Shown one piece after another: positions 22,134 to 33,340 of a stretch of DNA of 64,000 nucleotides (the stretch's first letter is position 1; each line of letters opens with the position of its first letter). Below the pieces are notes generated by a model that was not told the origin of the DNA, did no database searches, and was given only the letters and a program-made list of their open reading frames with translations. This DNA comes from Byssothecium circinans (lineage: Eukaryota > Ascomycota > Dothideomycetes > Pleosporales > Massarinaceae): positions 1,084,782-1,148,781 of the forward strand of contig ML976983.1 of the NCBI GenBank assembly GCA_010015675.1, given 5' to 3'. A program made the position numbers and the translations under genes.

Positions 22134-22795
22134 TGCTTCATGTAAATTTTGACGGGAGCAAGTAGCAAAGAGTGTCGCCGCGCCGAAGCAGCGCATGTAG
22201 GGTCGAAACTGGAATATCACGCCTAGCCGTAAGGGTTAGCGAGGTACAGGTAAAGCGAGGATACTGTACCAAATCAACAGATGGTACCTAAAAGCGAGAG
22301 GGGTTCAAGAGGAAGTGGTTCGGACAAGGCTCCGTGTGAGCGACGGAGGCGGGTTGTTGAGGCGGCGAATCTACAAGAGGTGAGCTGGTTAACGTGTAGG
22401 AAGTTTGATCGCAAAGCTGCGGGGCATACGTAGGCACGATTTTGCACAGCCACGGACGTGACAGCTACAATCCCCCTTTGCAGCTGGTTGCCGCCGTCCG
22501 TCAGATTATTTTGCGGAGCAAGGAACGAGCGTAGCAAGATTATAACGTAAATCGCGCCTAAGGGCTTTAATAATGTAGGGTGTTGGACCAGATGATGTTT
22601 TGGATTGGTCGACATGAGGCAGGAACACATTAGATAGTCGTAGACTCAAAAGATCGTGTTTACTTAGTCTCCTGCTATATACACCCCTATCACGAGTGAC
22701 CTTACCCGATTTTCTGACAAAGTTGCCTTAAGAAACGATGTCAATAAGAGAAATTCACACATCCCCCAAGCCTTTGCGTACTGGCTCGAGCTTGT
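22134..22795. other. intergenic, 5' flank of the HET pseudogene
   Basis: 662 bp containing the right member of the inverted repeat pair and the 3' flank of the secreted-protein gene. A 118-codon minus-strand ORF covers the repeat but has no independent support. Confidence 0.55.
22352..22452 (-). repeat. inverted repeat, right copy (pairs with 17817-17938)
   Basis: Reverse-complement copy of the 17817-17938 element; the best conserved core is 22352-22390. Together the two copies bracket the HET-NACHT pseudogene. Confidence 0.75.
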
Positions 22796-23779
22796 TCAAG
22801 TAAAAGTGTACCGCTGTATGGTGATGTCAGCCGCGGTCCAGGTCTTGCCACCGTCCGCGGTGACCAAATTGCCCGTAGCACCATTAAGCCCGACAGTACG
22901 CGAGTAGTTGGGATCAGGTGTGTTCATGATTAGCGTCGTATTGAGGAAGTGATGTTCTGGGACGGTTCCGCAGTTTACTTGCTGGCATTCCATCGCTGTC
23001 GTAAAAATTTGATTAGCGGATGGACTCTAAGTGAAGATGCTCGGTCGATCCAACATACCTGTGCCCCAACCTGCGCCATGGCCACTCGCTGTGAAAAGTC
23101 AGCAGAATTACCGAAGATTAAGCAAGACACCGCACCTGTGGACAGGGTCGACACTCTAACACCATTTACCGAGACCGTCTGGTCGAATCTGGCGGTGGCA
23201 TCATTATACTTATCTGCTGAGGCGTAAGCAATGCAACGAAGTATCCTCCTTGTGATTTCCAGGAGACTTACAGTCGTACGTGACCCGATCGCCTGGGTTC
23301 GCTCTGTACGGAGTCGTACCGTGGTTTTGGCCTCCTAGAGACGGGTGAGAACCACAAGCACGAGATAGAGAGAGAGAGAGAGACGGAGGACTGTACCATC
23401 ATATTCGCTTGCAAGAACGCACCACTTGACTTCGGACGCAGCGAGATTGCATGGAGATCTGTCTGTGTCAATTTTGAAGCCTGAGGACTCATATGATAAT
23501 TTGAGCTCACCCGTAACCAACGGTGGAGATGGCAAGGCCCTGGATGAGGTGACCATCTGCTCCTGAATCAAACTTGGTTCCCATGCCTGGCCATAACCCA
23601 AGATTTCCATTGTGGGGACTGTTGAGAGCTGGAAGGACAAGCGTCGTGGTGGCCTGCCGAATCCATGAGTTGGTGGCGACTGCGCCGGTCGAGAAATAGT
23701 TCCCAAAACTGAAGTAGTTTTGGCGAGGAACCACGGCACCAGAGACCACAGGAAGTATAGTAAGCAAGAAGGACTTCAT
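22796..23779 (-). CDS. small secreted fungal protein, six exons
   Basis: Exons 23511-23779, 23397-23458, 23272-23334, 23136-23213, 23059-23088 and 22796-22995; every junction has GT..AG and keeps frame; 233 aa. Residues 1-17 (MKSFLLTILPVVSGAVV) are a signal peptide. The mature part has repeated beta-strand-like motifs: TTLVLPALNSPH, NLGLWPGMGT, LIQGLAIS, RFDQTVSVNG, GNLVTADGGKTWT, with four or more Cys. I recall this pattern from uncharacterised secreted proteins of plant-associated fungi, perhaps with a concanavalin-like fold, but no function is known. The fifth exon is only 30 nt, and the third intron has a tandem CAGCAG acceptor that allows two products differing by one residue. It could be an effector or a wall protein (inference). 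Confidence 0.8.
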
Positions 23780-25067
23780 GTTTGCGAGTTTAATACAGGG
23801 AATATGAAGCTTCAAAGACCAGGCGAGAAAGAGGTAAAAGTACCAAAATGTCTGACTGATGAAGCAAAGATAGTGAGAAGCAGATGAAGAGCAGAAGAAC
23901 CAGAGCGCTTTGGAGGTATTTAGAGTAATAAGATATACGGATTAAGTCCCATTGGAGGATCAATGCGTGTCCAATCTGATTAGAGGAGTAATTGTTTCAA
24001 CTCCGGGCTTATATTAATACAGAGGTTAGATGGAAGAACAGAGATAATGTAGCGTTTCTACGATATTAAATATAAAGTCAAAAAAATTCCGGAAGGATTT
24101 TATTAAAAGGCCTGGAAACCCCCGCCCGCCCCTCAACTAATGTTACATTGGGGGTAATCCTGGGAGCAAGAATAGAGATTACGGAGTTTCTAGAACTAGG
24201 TCATGTCCATTTTGATTTTGATTATGTAGACCTCCAATCCACAAGAGACTGTGCATTTGGCCAACGTGTATGTGGAAATCTTCCAGAGAAGTAGGCATGT
24301 TCCCTGTGCTTAAATCTTCGAGCGGGACTAAACTGGGATCGGGATCCTGCAGCCCTTTCACCCCTGATTCCCAGTGCGGGGAACGTGTACATCTGGGTGA
24401 AATGGCCGCCCGAACGGCGGCATCGGGCGCTGCTTTTGACGGCCTTCGCACCGGCCTTATATCACACTTCATCCGTTAGAGGTAACCTTAGCGGAATTTT
24501 ACCACGACTCAACCGAGGAGAATCCCGCTGGGATTGCATGCTTCTCCTGCGATGTGGTTCAATCGAGGAATAGACATTGGATCGCAAAATGAGGATGCGC
24601 AAGAGCGGCATATTCTGAGGAAAAGTGAAGCGATGAGATACCTGGCGCGATTAGCCAGTTGCTGTGAAGCATTCAATTTCAGCCCTTACCATGGTGAACC
24701 CTCGACTCGAGTCTTGGTCGAGGAATGGGGCAGTTGGTAATCGACTGAATATTACCTTAAGTCTAACTCTAGGCGCAATACCCAATTATAAATAATGATC
24801 ATGTGCGATGTGCGAGGTCATCTCACATTAACCAGGATTGGTGATCGCGTCGGCTGGAGTCACCAATCAGCGTGGCGACCCCGCATGAATCTGCGAGCCA
24901 CAGCAGACACAAGGCTGATGATGACTTTCTAGGATAGAAGCAACAAAAGCATGGGGCGGTGCAGGAGCTAGCTAATAAGAGTTGACAGGTTGCAGGGGTT
25001 GGACTTAGCATTTTGGGTGGCGACAGAAAATCCCCCAAAAAGGAGTCAAAAGTCCCCGGACATAGAG
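23780..25067. other. intergenic, AT-rich
   Basis: 1.3 kb with no convincing gene. The part 23940-24120 is AT-rich. A 97-codon minus ORF (24179-24472) with an ATG exists, but nothing supports it. Confidence 0.5.
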
Positions 25068-25460
25068 TTACTGTGGTAAACTTGCGATCTTATATTGTAT
25101 CTGGTATCGTTCTATTCCCATATCCTTTGTTTTGTTCTGTCGCTGGACCTCGCGGTTCTCCTCTGCAAGGTCGGCAGTCGTTATTAGAGCAGAGACGCCT
25201 GGAATACCTGTATGTGTAAGGGACTGGGGTTCCCTGAGCTTGACGTCCTTGAAGGTAAAGCCTGTTTCGTTGCAATTCAAGCGCTTGAGTCTTTTCTTTT
25301 GTCGATTTGATATTGTTACTCGTAATGTGTGGGGAATTAGTGATTCCGGGACGAAGTTTGATTTAGCGGGATGGGTAGAGATGATTAATGGGCTAAGCTC
25401 CTGGGGACCGGTTTTGGTGCCTGACCTTGGTAGGGGTAGGTCCCTCGTGTAATTGGCCAT
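25068..25460 (-). CDS. orphan basic protein, paralogue of 26569-27198
   Basis: 130 aa from the ATG at 25460; the frame stays open upstream to 25625. The function is not recognised. It shares an ordered set of motifs with the ORF at 26569-27198: GPQELSPLIIS against GRAPLNIS, RLKRLNCNETG against RIERLKYNESC, and ALITTADLAEENRE against SLIATADYGQRQED. Two diverged copies preserving the same order in the same frame argue that both are real genes. Basic and hydrophilic, with no signal peptide. It lies in a gene-poor, AT-rich stretch, so a lineage-specific gene family is likely. Confidence 0.5.
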   Translation of the reverse strand: MANYTRDLPLPRSGTKTGPQELSPLIISTHPAKSNFVPESLIPHTLRVTISNRQKKRLKRLNCNETGFTFKDVKLREPQSLTHTGIPGVSALITTADLAEENREVQRQNKTKDMGIERYQIQYKIASLPQ

Positions 25461-26568
25461 GTGTTCGTGAAAGTGGATATGAAGTGTAATTTCTTCAGAA
25501 ATATAATAGTCATTGAAAATGTGGTCTGTAGGTAAACTTGCGGGAAATTTATTATATATCGAGGTCATTATATATGAAAGCTTATGTGAAGACAAGATCA
25601 ACTGTGTCTCACGGCGTATATTCAAGTCTCAGGTGATGAACTCCACATTGCGAAATGATCTGTCGAAAAGTTATGATACCAGAGATGCACTGATGCCTAC
25701 CACTTCAATCATATTAGTGCTACTCCCTAACATCCACACCTTTTCATTGTAGTCAATGGTGTCCTAAAGATAAGGATAACCTTGGGACAAACGCGTTGAT
25801 CTTAAATTATACATTTTAGAGACCCGCAAAGGCAATACCATGTTCGGTGTCTCGGCTTAATGCTGGAATATTTCATGTTGGAGTGACGTAAGGAGAAAAA
25901 TTGGAAAATATGAACCAATGTACCTTTTTTAGTTGGGAGCTCTCGCTTCTGCGCTTATATATCTCTAAACTTACTCCATAACTTGATCACATAAAGAAAG
26001 TGCCGATATTCACCACCATTCTATTCTCCATATCTTCCATCTCTATCCAAACGTCTTTCCGCTTGATAGACCTTCATATCGTGAACATCAACTCCTCTAT
26101 TCACGATAATTATTACTCACATCTAGTCAAAATCCACTTCATGAGCTCTTTGACGAGACGTCTATAAGCCTCCAACGCCCAAAAAAAACGAAGCATGAAT
26201 GGACGTCTTTGAAATTTTTTGGTACAACATGCATTAGAAAACTACCTATAATTGGAGTAGAAACAATCTACCCTCATTTGTAGACTTTCCCGTTATCTGC
26301 CATACATACAATTCGCATGGGTCCAGTACTATCGGCAATATAAAGCAACCCAGGTCCTGCAAGTCTTGTCTTTCAAAATACTTCATCTACTGAAGCGCAC
26401 GTAGCTCCTCCGCCAGATACGCCGTTGCCAGCAACGTGGACGCATCTCCTATCCTTGGGTCCCCGCAACATCTTATTTAGTATACCCTCCATAAAGCCCC
26501 ATCCCCCGAGCCAATCCCACCTGAGCTTCGCCGACTTGCCGAGTCCTAGCTTTCCATTCACGCCTCCT
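25461..26568. other. intergenic
   Basis: 1.1 kb between the two orphan paralogues. A TATA-like element (TTATATATC near 25956) is followed by a pyrimidine-rich leader-like stretch on the plus strand, but the ATG at 26141 opens only eight codons. No gene called. Confidence 0.45.
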
Positions 26569-27198
26569 CTACGCTTCCGTCTTGCAACCCGCTTTGCGCT
26601 GACTATTGATCACATCCTTCAGCCTGTTCTCCACCTTCTTTCCACGCTCATTTGAACGTCTCGTATACGCCTCCTCATGTGTCTTTCGCGGCTTCAACTC
26701 TCTCTCTTTCTGCCTATAGAGGCGTATCTGCTCCCTCGCGACTTTCTTACCTCTGCGTTCCGCAATCTGCCGCTTCTGTTCTACCGCCAGCTCCATTCCT
26801 GCCTTGGTTTGGTGGCGTTTCTGCTCGGTGGGTAACTTTTTCGTCTTTGTGCGTGTTTGCACTCCTTTTATCGACGTATTCTTTGCGTCCTCTTGTCGCT
26901 GACCATAATCTGCCGTCGCGATTAGACTATAGGCATTCGGAAAATTTGCATATTTAGGAAGATGAGAGGGAGGTGACTCTAGGTCCGGGAGGGGAGCGCA
27001 GCTTTCGTTGTATTTCAAACGTTCGATTCGATTGTTTAGCTTGCTGTCGGGAAGTGATCGTAACATGTGGAACGTGGCTCCGGTTTGTTCGTCATTGGAT
27101 TTGGGGTTGGCTTTCTTTGTTGCGTAGGCGGAGATGTTGAGTGGGGCCCTGCCTTCGGGTTGTGTGGGGTTTGACGGTGGATACTTGGGGAGATACAT
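26569..27198 (-). CDS. orphan lysine/arginine-rich protein, paralogue of 25068-25460
   Basis: 209 aa from the ATG at 27198. The N-terminal 100 residues align with the neighbouring orphan (see 25068-25460). The last 100 residues are extremely basic and rich in Lys, Arg, Gln and Glu, likely a long helix, and include several nuclear-localisation-like clusters (KKLPTEQKRHQTK, RRGKKVAREQ). No known domain was recognised. A nuclear, nucleic-acid-associated or ribosome-associated role is a guess. The extra basic tail is absent from the paralogue, which ends shortly after the shared region. Confidence 0.55.
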   Translation of the reverse strand: MYLPKYPPSNPTQPEGRAPLNISAYATKKANPKSNDEQTGATFHMLRSLPDSKLNNRIERLKYNESCAPLPDLESPPSHLPKYANFPNAYSLIATADYGQRQEDAKNTSIKGVQTRTKTKKLPTEQKRHQTKAGMELAVEQKRQIAERRGKKVAREQIRLYRQKERELKPRKTHEEAYTRRSNERGKKVENRLKDVINSQRKAGCKTEA

Positions 27199-28214
27199 TG
27201 TGAATGTGTATCGAGGAATGATCGAATGGGTTTTATAAAGTGGTTCTGGGGTGTATATTGTGTGTAAGTGTGGTCTAAAGACGGGCTATACGGCCGCAGA
27301 TGCGGGGAGATTATATACTGATAGAGCACGTAGATTTGTTCGGTGAAGGTAATATGCATAGCAGATTTCCAGTGACTGCGGGAGTGAAGTCAAAGCCATT
27401 TGCCAAGCCGTGTGAAAAGGAAAAGGCGAAGTGAAGAGTCTCGCGATCTCTGGCCATTCACATAATCTGCTTCACGCATTTGCAGTCAGTTACTGAAGCG
27501 TACATGTGCTACACCACTAGTAATCAAAGAGACCACAAACGTCTCTGGTACTTCATGCAAGGCAATAGAAACGCCAATCTTGTGCTTTTCGCCGTTACTG
27601 AACTTTTATTTAATCATTTCTCAAAAAGGTGACAAGTTCGATTAATTTCTTAAAGCACTTGAGCAGGAGGACAGGGATGATGCTGAACGATAAAAGTTTA
27701 CGATCCAATCAGAAGTGAATGCAGAAGAAGAGAAAGTCGACTGTAAAGTGAATATGAAAAGGCTATTGTTGTTTTCGCGAGTTTGAGTCCATCGGACTAA
27801 TTGAACCGTATCATATATTCATGTAATGCAATACAAGTTACGTCAAGGTCAGGCTTCGGTAGAGTTCCGTCACCAATAATCTCTTACCCGGCATAAATTT
27901 GCTCTTCACCAGTACATACTTCATTAACCGTCACACAGAACTGCACACTCAGTAAGACGCTCGGCAAATGGCTGTACCAAACTCAATTATATCATGTAAT
28001 CCACATATAATAGCAACTGCATACGTCGCACCATGCCCTCGAACATCCGAGTAATCATCTCCAGTTTCTTGTGCCTCACAAGCCTTACAATCTGTTCTGT
28101 TACTTCGGCAGTCTCCCAAAGCAATTTGCGCTGAAGCGGCACTGGGAAGATCACCAGAAAGATGGTTCCAGATTCTCCAAGTGGAGAAAGAGATGCACAC
28201 ATCACCGTATCATT
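27199..28214. other. intergenic
   Basis: About 1 kb, AT-rich in parts. Two overlapping minus ORFs at 27949-28205 have no ATG-supported or family evidence. Nothing else is seen. Confidence 0.45.
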
Positions 28215-28517
28215 TCAAGGAAGACCTTGAATCTCCGAATCAAGCGTTGAGACTGAAGTGTTGGTATCCGTCATCATCATCATCTCCTTCACATCCACGG
28301 CTCGAAAGGTCTCACACAACATAATACCCTGTTCCTCTTGCATGCACTTTTCTTCTACCGCACTACGCACACTAGCTGTATATTCACGCGCATCTCTACT
28401 CCTTATAAGAAGTTTAAGATAAACAGAGTTGCTGATTCTAGCTTGAATAGACAGCTGCTTCTAAAAGCAAGCGATCAACCCATGTGGACTAAACTCAAGT
28501 CTTTTTAGCACGCTCAT
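28215..28517 (-). CDS. possible small gene with in-frame TAG (or short first intron)
   Basis: From ATG 28517 to a stop at 28215 the frame is open for 101 codons except one TAG at codon 19. The ATG stands about 50 bp after a TATATAAG box and a pyrimidine-rich leader, a good promoter layout. Removing a 51-nt segment (GTGCTA donor, CTTTTAG acceptor) would skip the TAG in frame and leave about 83 aa. Otherwise it is a decayed gene in which a C-to-T change made the stop. The protein is hydrophilic, with a run of four Met. Not similar to anything I know. Confidence 0.3.
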
Positions 28518-28568
28518 TTTCTTGCTAATTGAATGTGTGGAGAAAAGACGAAGGTGGAGAGGAGCAGT

Positions 28569-28576
28569 CTTATATA
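28569..28576 (-). promoter_or_regulatory. TATA box candidate
   Basis: TATATAAG on the minus strand, about 50 bp upstream of the ATG at 28517, followed by a CT-rich leader. Confidence 0.4.
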
Positions 28577-28959
28577 GTTAGTAAAAGTCTAAGCCACGCG
28601 CATATCAGAAGGAGGTTACACGATTCCTCTGTGAATTGGTGACAGGCTTTGATTCCATTTGTCAATAATCATCATCGCCACCCCATACTCACATACTCCC
28701 TCGCTGATCTTCACGTATTGCTATTTTTATCGTCCCCCAAGGCACCATGTCACCTCACACTGTGCCTTTTCGGTCGCAACACGTCTTTTCCTTCCCGAAA
28801 CCTCCGATCGCAACAGTCAAACTGCTCATGGAAGGATAGCCATTGTATTTTAAGAGCGCCATGACTGCTTTGGACACGCGTTTTCTTTTTCTTTAGAAGA
28901 GTCCACAAGAAACTCCAGAACATCATGATTGGTTGTGTGTGTTTTAGTACTCTGTAGTT

Positions 28960-29090
28960 GTGAGTAAAGAAGTGTGAGTAAAGAAGTGTGAGTAAAGAAN
29001 NNNNNNNNNNNNNNNNNNNNNNNNNNNNNNNNNNNNNNNNNNNNNNNNNTGTGAGTAAAGAAGTGTGAGTAAAGAAGTGTGAGTAAAGAA
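28960..29090. repeat. 14-bp minisatellite interrupted by a 50-N gap
   Basis: Unit GTGAGTAAAGAAGT: three copies at 28960-28999 and three at 29051-29090, separated by N at 29000-29049. The gap most likely represents more copies, so the true array is probably longer than shown. Confidence 0.95.
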
Positions 29091-30062
29091 ATGTGTTGAA
29101 GAGGTAGAGGAGATGGCTTTATACAGAGCCTCAGTCTAAAAATTGTCCGCGCGGATCTTCCCAGTGTGTCAAAACACATAGTGATCCTCAGCCTCTACTT
29201 TTTGGGCACTACTTTTCAGAGTAGAAGCGTTGATGATGATCACCAACTCCACCATCCTCCATCGCTAACACGATTCCATTTTCAAAAGAATCGCTCCCTT
29301 CACGAGTCTAGCTAAGTGTAGCCTCCAAACCACAGCGCCTTGGCACACTTCAACAGGCAAATCCGTCCTTTCATCAACTGTAACAATGCCCTTTCCAAAC
29401 CGCACAGAGTCTAGAGTCCGTTAGGGAAGAGTTTCCAGCACATGGACCCTTTGTTGATTTTTTTTAGTCTTTTATAGACCAGGAGCGTGTAGTGTAGAGA
29501 GACCGACAGATGGGTGAAAGATCGAAAACTTATACACCTAGAGATGAGTAAGCAAGTGATGGCAAGGCCATGTCAGCACGTTCGCCCAAGGGAAAGGGAG
29601 GCGGTTAGGCGGTTTAGATGCTGCCCATCATCACCACTCCACCTTCCAAACCCAGCAGTCAAATTATATGGCTGTTTGAAGACTTATATCCTAAGGTATC
29701 ACGACGGCAAAAGCAAAGAGAATAGAAATTGAAGTATATGCATACATTGATATCAATATGTACTCAAGCAGAAACAATGGGCCGTGAAATCATCAGAAAC
29801 GCCAACTCAGCCATAAAGGAGTGAGTAGTATCCTCCATATGTACCTTAGCGCCAATCCATGCCGTAAAATCTTGAACCCCGGTCTCCGAGCCACACTCTT
29901 AAGATCTGTATAGGGCCAAGCGCAAATGCAAAACAATGCAAGAAGAAAAACAGTGAGAGGAAGGAAAGTGGTATCACGAGGGGGTATTTGTCCAAAGAAT
30001 TCTCCGTTCCCATATCGTATCGCAACCGGTTACGCCAAAAGCTGGAGTCAAAGGATCCGCGC

Positions 30063-31263
30063 TTAGATCTTGTTGTCGAAGTCCGCTCCGGGCCGCCGCA
30101 CACTCGGGTGGTGGGCAAGGTCGGGCTTGACGAGGTGGGCGAACTGTGGGTTGACGTTCATCGGACGCGAAATCTCAGGCACGTGCGGGACATCGGGAAT
30201 TTCGCTATCCCGTCGCCTGTGCCAGAAGCCGCGTTTTGTCTGACCGCTCGTAGACCTGGAATATATTGATGATGTTCTCTTGTTCTCCTTCGCATACTGA
30301 GGCCTGGGCGGCGATTCGCTGTGGTAAGAAGGCAGAAAAGACTGACGGGCGCTACGGATCGCGTTCATGGGGCTGGTGAAGTTGAATTGGTACGGGTTGC
30401 TCTCTTTTTGGGGCGAGGAAGGTTGTGGAGAGCCCATATCGATTGGGGGAGTCGCGTGTCGAGTAGGAGGAGTCGCGTGGCGAATAGGAGGCGTTCCCAT
30501 GCGCGAGGACGTACTGCCGGCGTGATGCAAGCTGAGGCTGAAGGCTTTGTGCTTGGGGTCTTGATAGCTTTGGGTCTCGATGTCGGCTGGAGTCTCGGTG
30601 AGACTGATGGCTCCCTTGGATCGGACACGGCGAGCGGTGATAAAACGTGCCTTGTCGCGGAAGACGAAGCTCTATAGATTCGTTAGCAGATATTACACGT
30701 TGAAGGCAGCTGAAATGAGGCTCACCGCGATGACATTGAAGAATCCAATAACAATGGCTAGGATACCCGCCGCCACAAGAAGACGCCAAAATGGCATGCC
30801 TAGTGACTCCTGGCTCGTGGCTTCCTTGTTCATGTTTCCGAGCATGTTGAGGCCGAGGACCATCATGGCGCATCCGAGAAAGACGAAGCCATGACTAGGC
30901 GATAGCATCGGCCAGTTGCGCGCGAAGTATCCGCGGAAGAGAGAGCACTCGGAAACGATGAGAAATACTGCGAATTGTTAGTTAGATATTTTGTCAAACA
31001 TTTCATGATCAAATAGGTACTTACAGCCGACGCCAGCGGTAACGACATGACTCGTAGCATCGAAGAAGAAGAACTGCGCGTGTAAGCTTTGAAGTCGAGA
31101 ATTGAGGCAACTAGAGTCGTACCTTGGAGACGATGAACGTCTTGACCAGCATGACCACGCTGCTGGCGACCACGGAGCAGAGTGCGATTATATTGAGAGC
31201 CCTAACAATGTTGAGGATCACGTAGCCTGGGCCAGCCAGATGTTCCGCTGAGAGAAGGGCCAT
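30063..31263 (-). CDS. DUF7598 membrane protein
   Basis: Exons 31123-31263, 31025-31073, 30726-30967 and 30063-30671, three introns of 49, 57 and 54 nt, all in frame; 346 aa. The first about 145 residues hold four hydrophobic segments (GYVILNIVRALNIIALCSVV; SHVVTAGVG..FLIVSECSLF; GFVFLGCAMMVLGLNML; LLVAAGILAIVIGFFNVIA) with the conserved FFFFDATSHVV, LFRGYFARNWP and NKEATSQESLG motifs of the fungal DUF7598 family, as I remember it. The C-terminal 200 residues are Pro/Ser/Arg-rich and disordered, with a short repeat of RHATPP. Function unknown; an integral membrane protein with a cytosolic tail is the best reading. Confidence 0.8.
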
Positions 31264-32339
31264 TGCTGAAGTAGAGATAGTTGTAGAATTGCTGGATAGC
31301 TTGTAGAAGTAGAGGATTGAAGAGAAGCTGTCCGGCAGTGGTGAGACGCGTCAAGCGATGAATATCGAAAGTTAAAGTTAAAGTTAGACCGATATGAAGG
31401 AGAGGAGGTAGCACGGTAGAAGTAGTGGGAAGCCCACGCCGTATGGCAGGATATGCTATTGCTCGACAATAGGATCAATAGACGAAAGAAGAGACAATAG
31501 GAAAGAGGAAAAAGTGGGAGGTGAAGGGGAAATCTATCGTCAGGCAGCCTGCGGGCTTCAATACGGGGAAGCGCACAATGGCTTGAATTACGGCCCATGC
31601 CGCTGGCTCCCTTTCACTTGGTGAAGGACGAGTGGCCTAAATTGCTCCACATCTTCCACTGCAGCCCGTCCGCCCAAAGGAATGAAACGCAGCAGAAGGG
31701 GCCTCGAAGGAGTCTAGCACTATCGATTGAATGGACCTGCGTTCTCGATGCAAGGCAATATGCGACCCTCAGGGTGCGGGGTGGCAAGTTTGGAGGTCGC
31801 GAAGTTGTCGCGTAATGATTGGTTCTGCGCGGCTGCGGGAGCGACGGGACGATGTTTCAAGTCCACGACAGGCCCTCAGATCGTCGGGCGGCTAAGTTTT
31901 GTTGGCCCTTCAATCGTTGTCACAAATCTCTCCGATGCTTCGTGCGACGGCCTGATGGGTTGCGAGGGCGGCTACAATTAGTCCATGGTGAAAAACACAG
32001 CGCGTGTGAAGTGCTGAAGCGGGCTCTAAGCGAGCGTGGAGGTCAGTCATCGCCGAACCACCACCTACTGACCCGTCTTTGAGGTTGTTTGTTTCACGTT
32101 TATTTCAGCAATTTTATTATAGACTTCGGAGAATATACAAATGCCTGGGATCTGGGCATCTGCAACACGTTGCTCGGCAAGTGCTGCGAGACTTCAACAG
32201 AATTTGCATGTCCAAGATTGAGCCATTCATCCAAGAACCTGCCGTCAAGATCTACCATGACGGAAACCGTTCTAGAAACTCAACCGGATGGCGAGTACAG
32301 CCTTGCGGCTGGAAACTATGGGATATGTGGCATTGTTCC
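31264..32339. other. intergenic
   Basis: About 1.1 kb between the starts and ends of two minus-strand genes. ORFs here are short and unsupported; I see no repeat or RNA gene. Confidence 0.55.
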
Positions 32340-33340
32340 TCATATCACAGGATTCTTCTCCCTCCACTCCCTAGCCGCACTCTCATAGGTCCAAAACTCT
32401 ACCTCCCCCTTCTCCTCCCACTCCTTCAACCATAGCAACACCCTCTTAATCATTCCGATAATATGCGCCATACCACTCGTATCCGGATGCAAGACAAGCG
32501 GGAACACTCTGATCTCCGCTTTCCCCTCATGTGCACCTTCATCGTCCATCTCCTCTCTAATCCACTCGAACTTATCCTTCCACATCTGCTCAATCACCCT
32601 AACATCAACATATCCCTGACTGTTCTCCACATGCGGCCAAAACTGCAACGGCGTCATATCCTCCGCGTACCAATTCGCCGGGATCTCTACCAGCGACTCG
32701 GACGTTGGTGGAAGTGGTTGGGGCAGAGGATGCATCCATTCTTTTGCTGACGTGTTAGGTGTATATATAGGTGGGTTGATAGATGGGAGACGCGGAATGT
32801 AGTAAGGCGCACTATCGTGGTGGGAGAGCGACGAATCGTAGAGGAAGGAGTGCTCTTCAAGCAGTGCGATGGTTGACTCGCGGAGCTGGTAAAGAGGGGC
32901 ACGGTACCCGACAGGGGTTTTGTTGGTGAGGGACTCGCAGAGTGTGATGCAGTGGGTGAGGACTTCGCGTTCTTGGGCTGGTGTGAGTTGATAGGCGCCC
33001 TGCTCTCGTTAGTATTTATATTGCAGTCCTTGGGTACTAAAAATTCTACCGCATGGCAGTACCCGTGTAGGCCAATTTCAGCACCACTATTCAGGATGCC
33101 CTTGAACTCTTCTGGGAAGCTCTCCGCCGAATGCATGGGCACGAACCACGTGACTTTCTCTTGGATCCCAAGTTTCTTGAAAAGCTTTAGTAACCGAGGG
33201 ACCCCGGCATGGTGCTGACCAGTGCCCAGCCAGCCAGACACGGCGTCAAAGTCCACAGAGATTAGAATCTTAATCTTCGATTGCGACTTAGTGGGTGGAT
33301 GCATCTTTTGGATAATCCTTGGTGGGATAGTCTTCTCCAT
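32340..33340 (-). CDS. polysaccharide deacetylase family protein
   Basis: Exons 33050-33340 and 32340-32999, 50-nt intron, phase 0; 316 aa from the ATG at 33340. The frame stays open to an ATG at 33556, so a start 72 codons upstream is possible. NodB-type fold: SVDFDAVSGWLG near residues 26-37 gives the catalytic Asp pair, LHGYCHA near 91-97 the metal His pair, and PLVLHPDTSGMAHII the C-terminal His motif. This arrangement resembles the intracellular PgdA-like/allantoinase-like subgroup rather than secreted chitin deacetylases, and no signal peptide is visible at this start. It hydrolyses C-N bonds in N-acetylated or related substrates; the true substrate is unknown. Confidence 0.85.

Larger units (their letters stand above)
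28518..30062. other. intergenic with minisatellite and assembly gap
   Basis: 1.5 kb without a supportable gene. It contains the TATA candidate at 28569, the 14-bp minisatellite at 28960-29090 and 50 N. The segment 29100-30060 has only short unsupported ORFs. Confidence 0.5.

Noticed and set aside
22274..22630. 118-codon minus ORF upstream of the HET pseudogene
   Set aside because: It covers the inverted repeat and has no independent support; the repeat explains its similarity to 17.9 kb.
24179..24472. 97-codon minus ORF with ATG
   Set aside because: No motif, no paralogue, no splice signal and no promoter-like context.
28960..29090. CRISPR-like array
   Set aside because: Perfect 14-bp head-to-tail units without spacers in a eukaryotic genome are a minisatellite.
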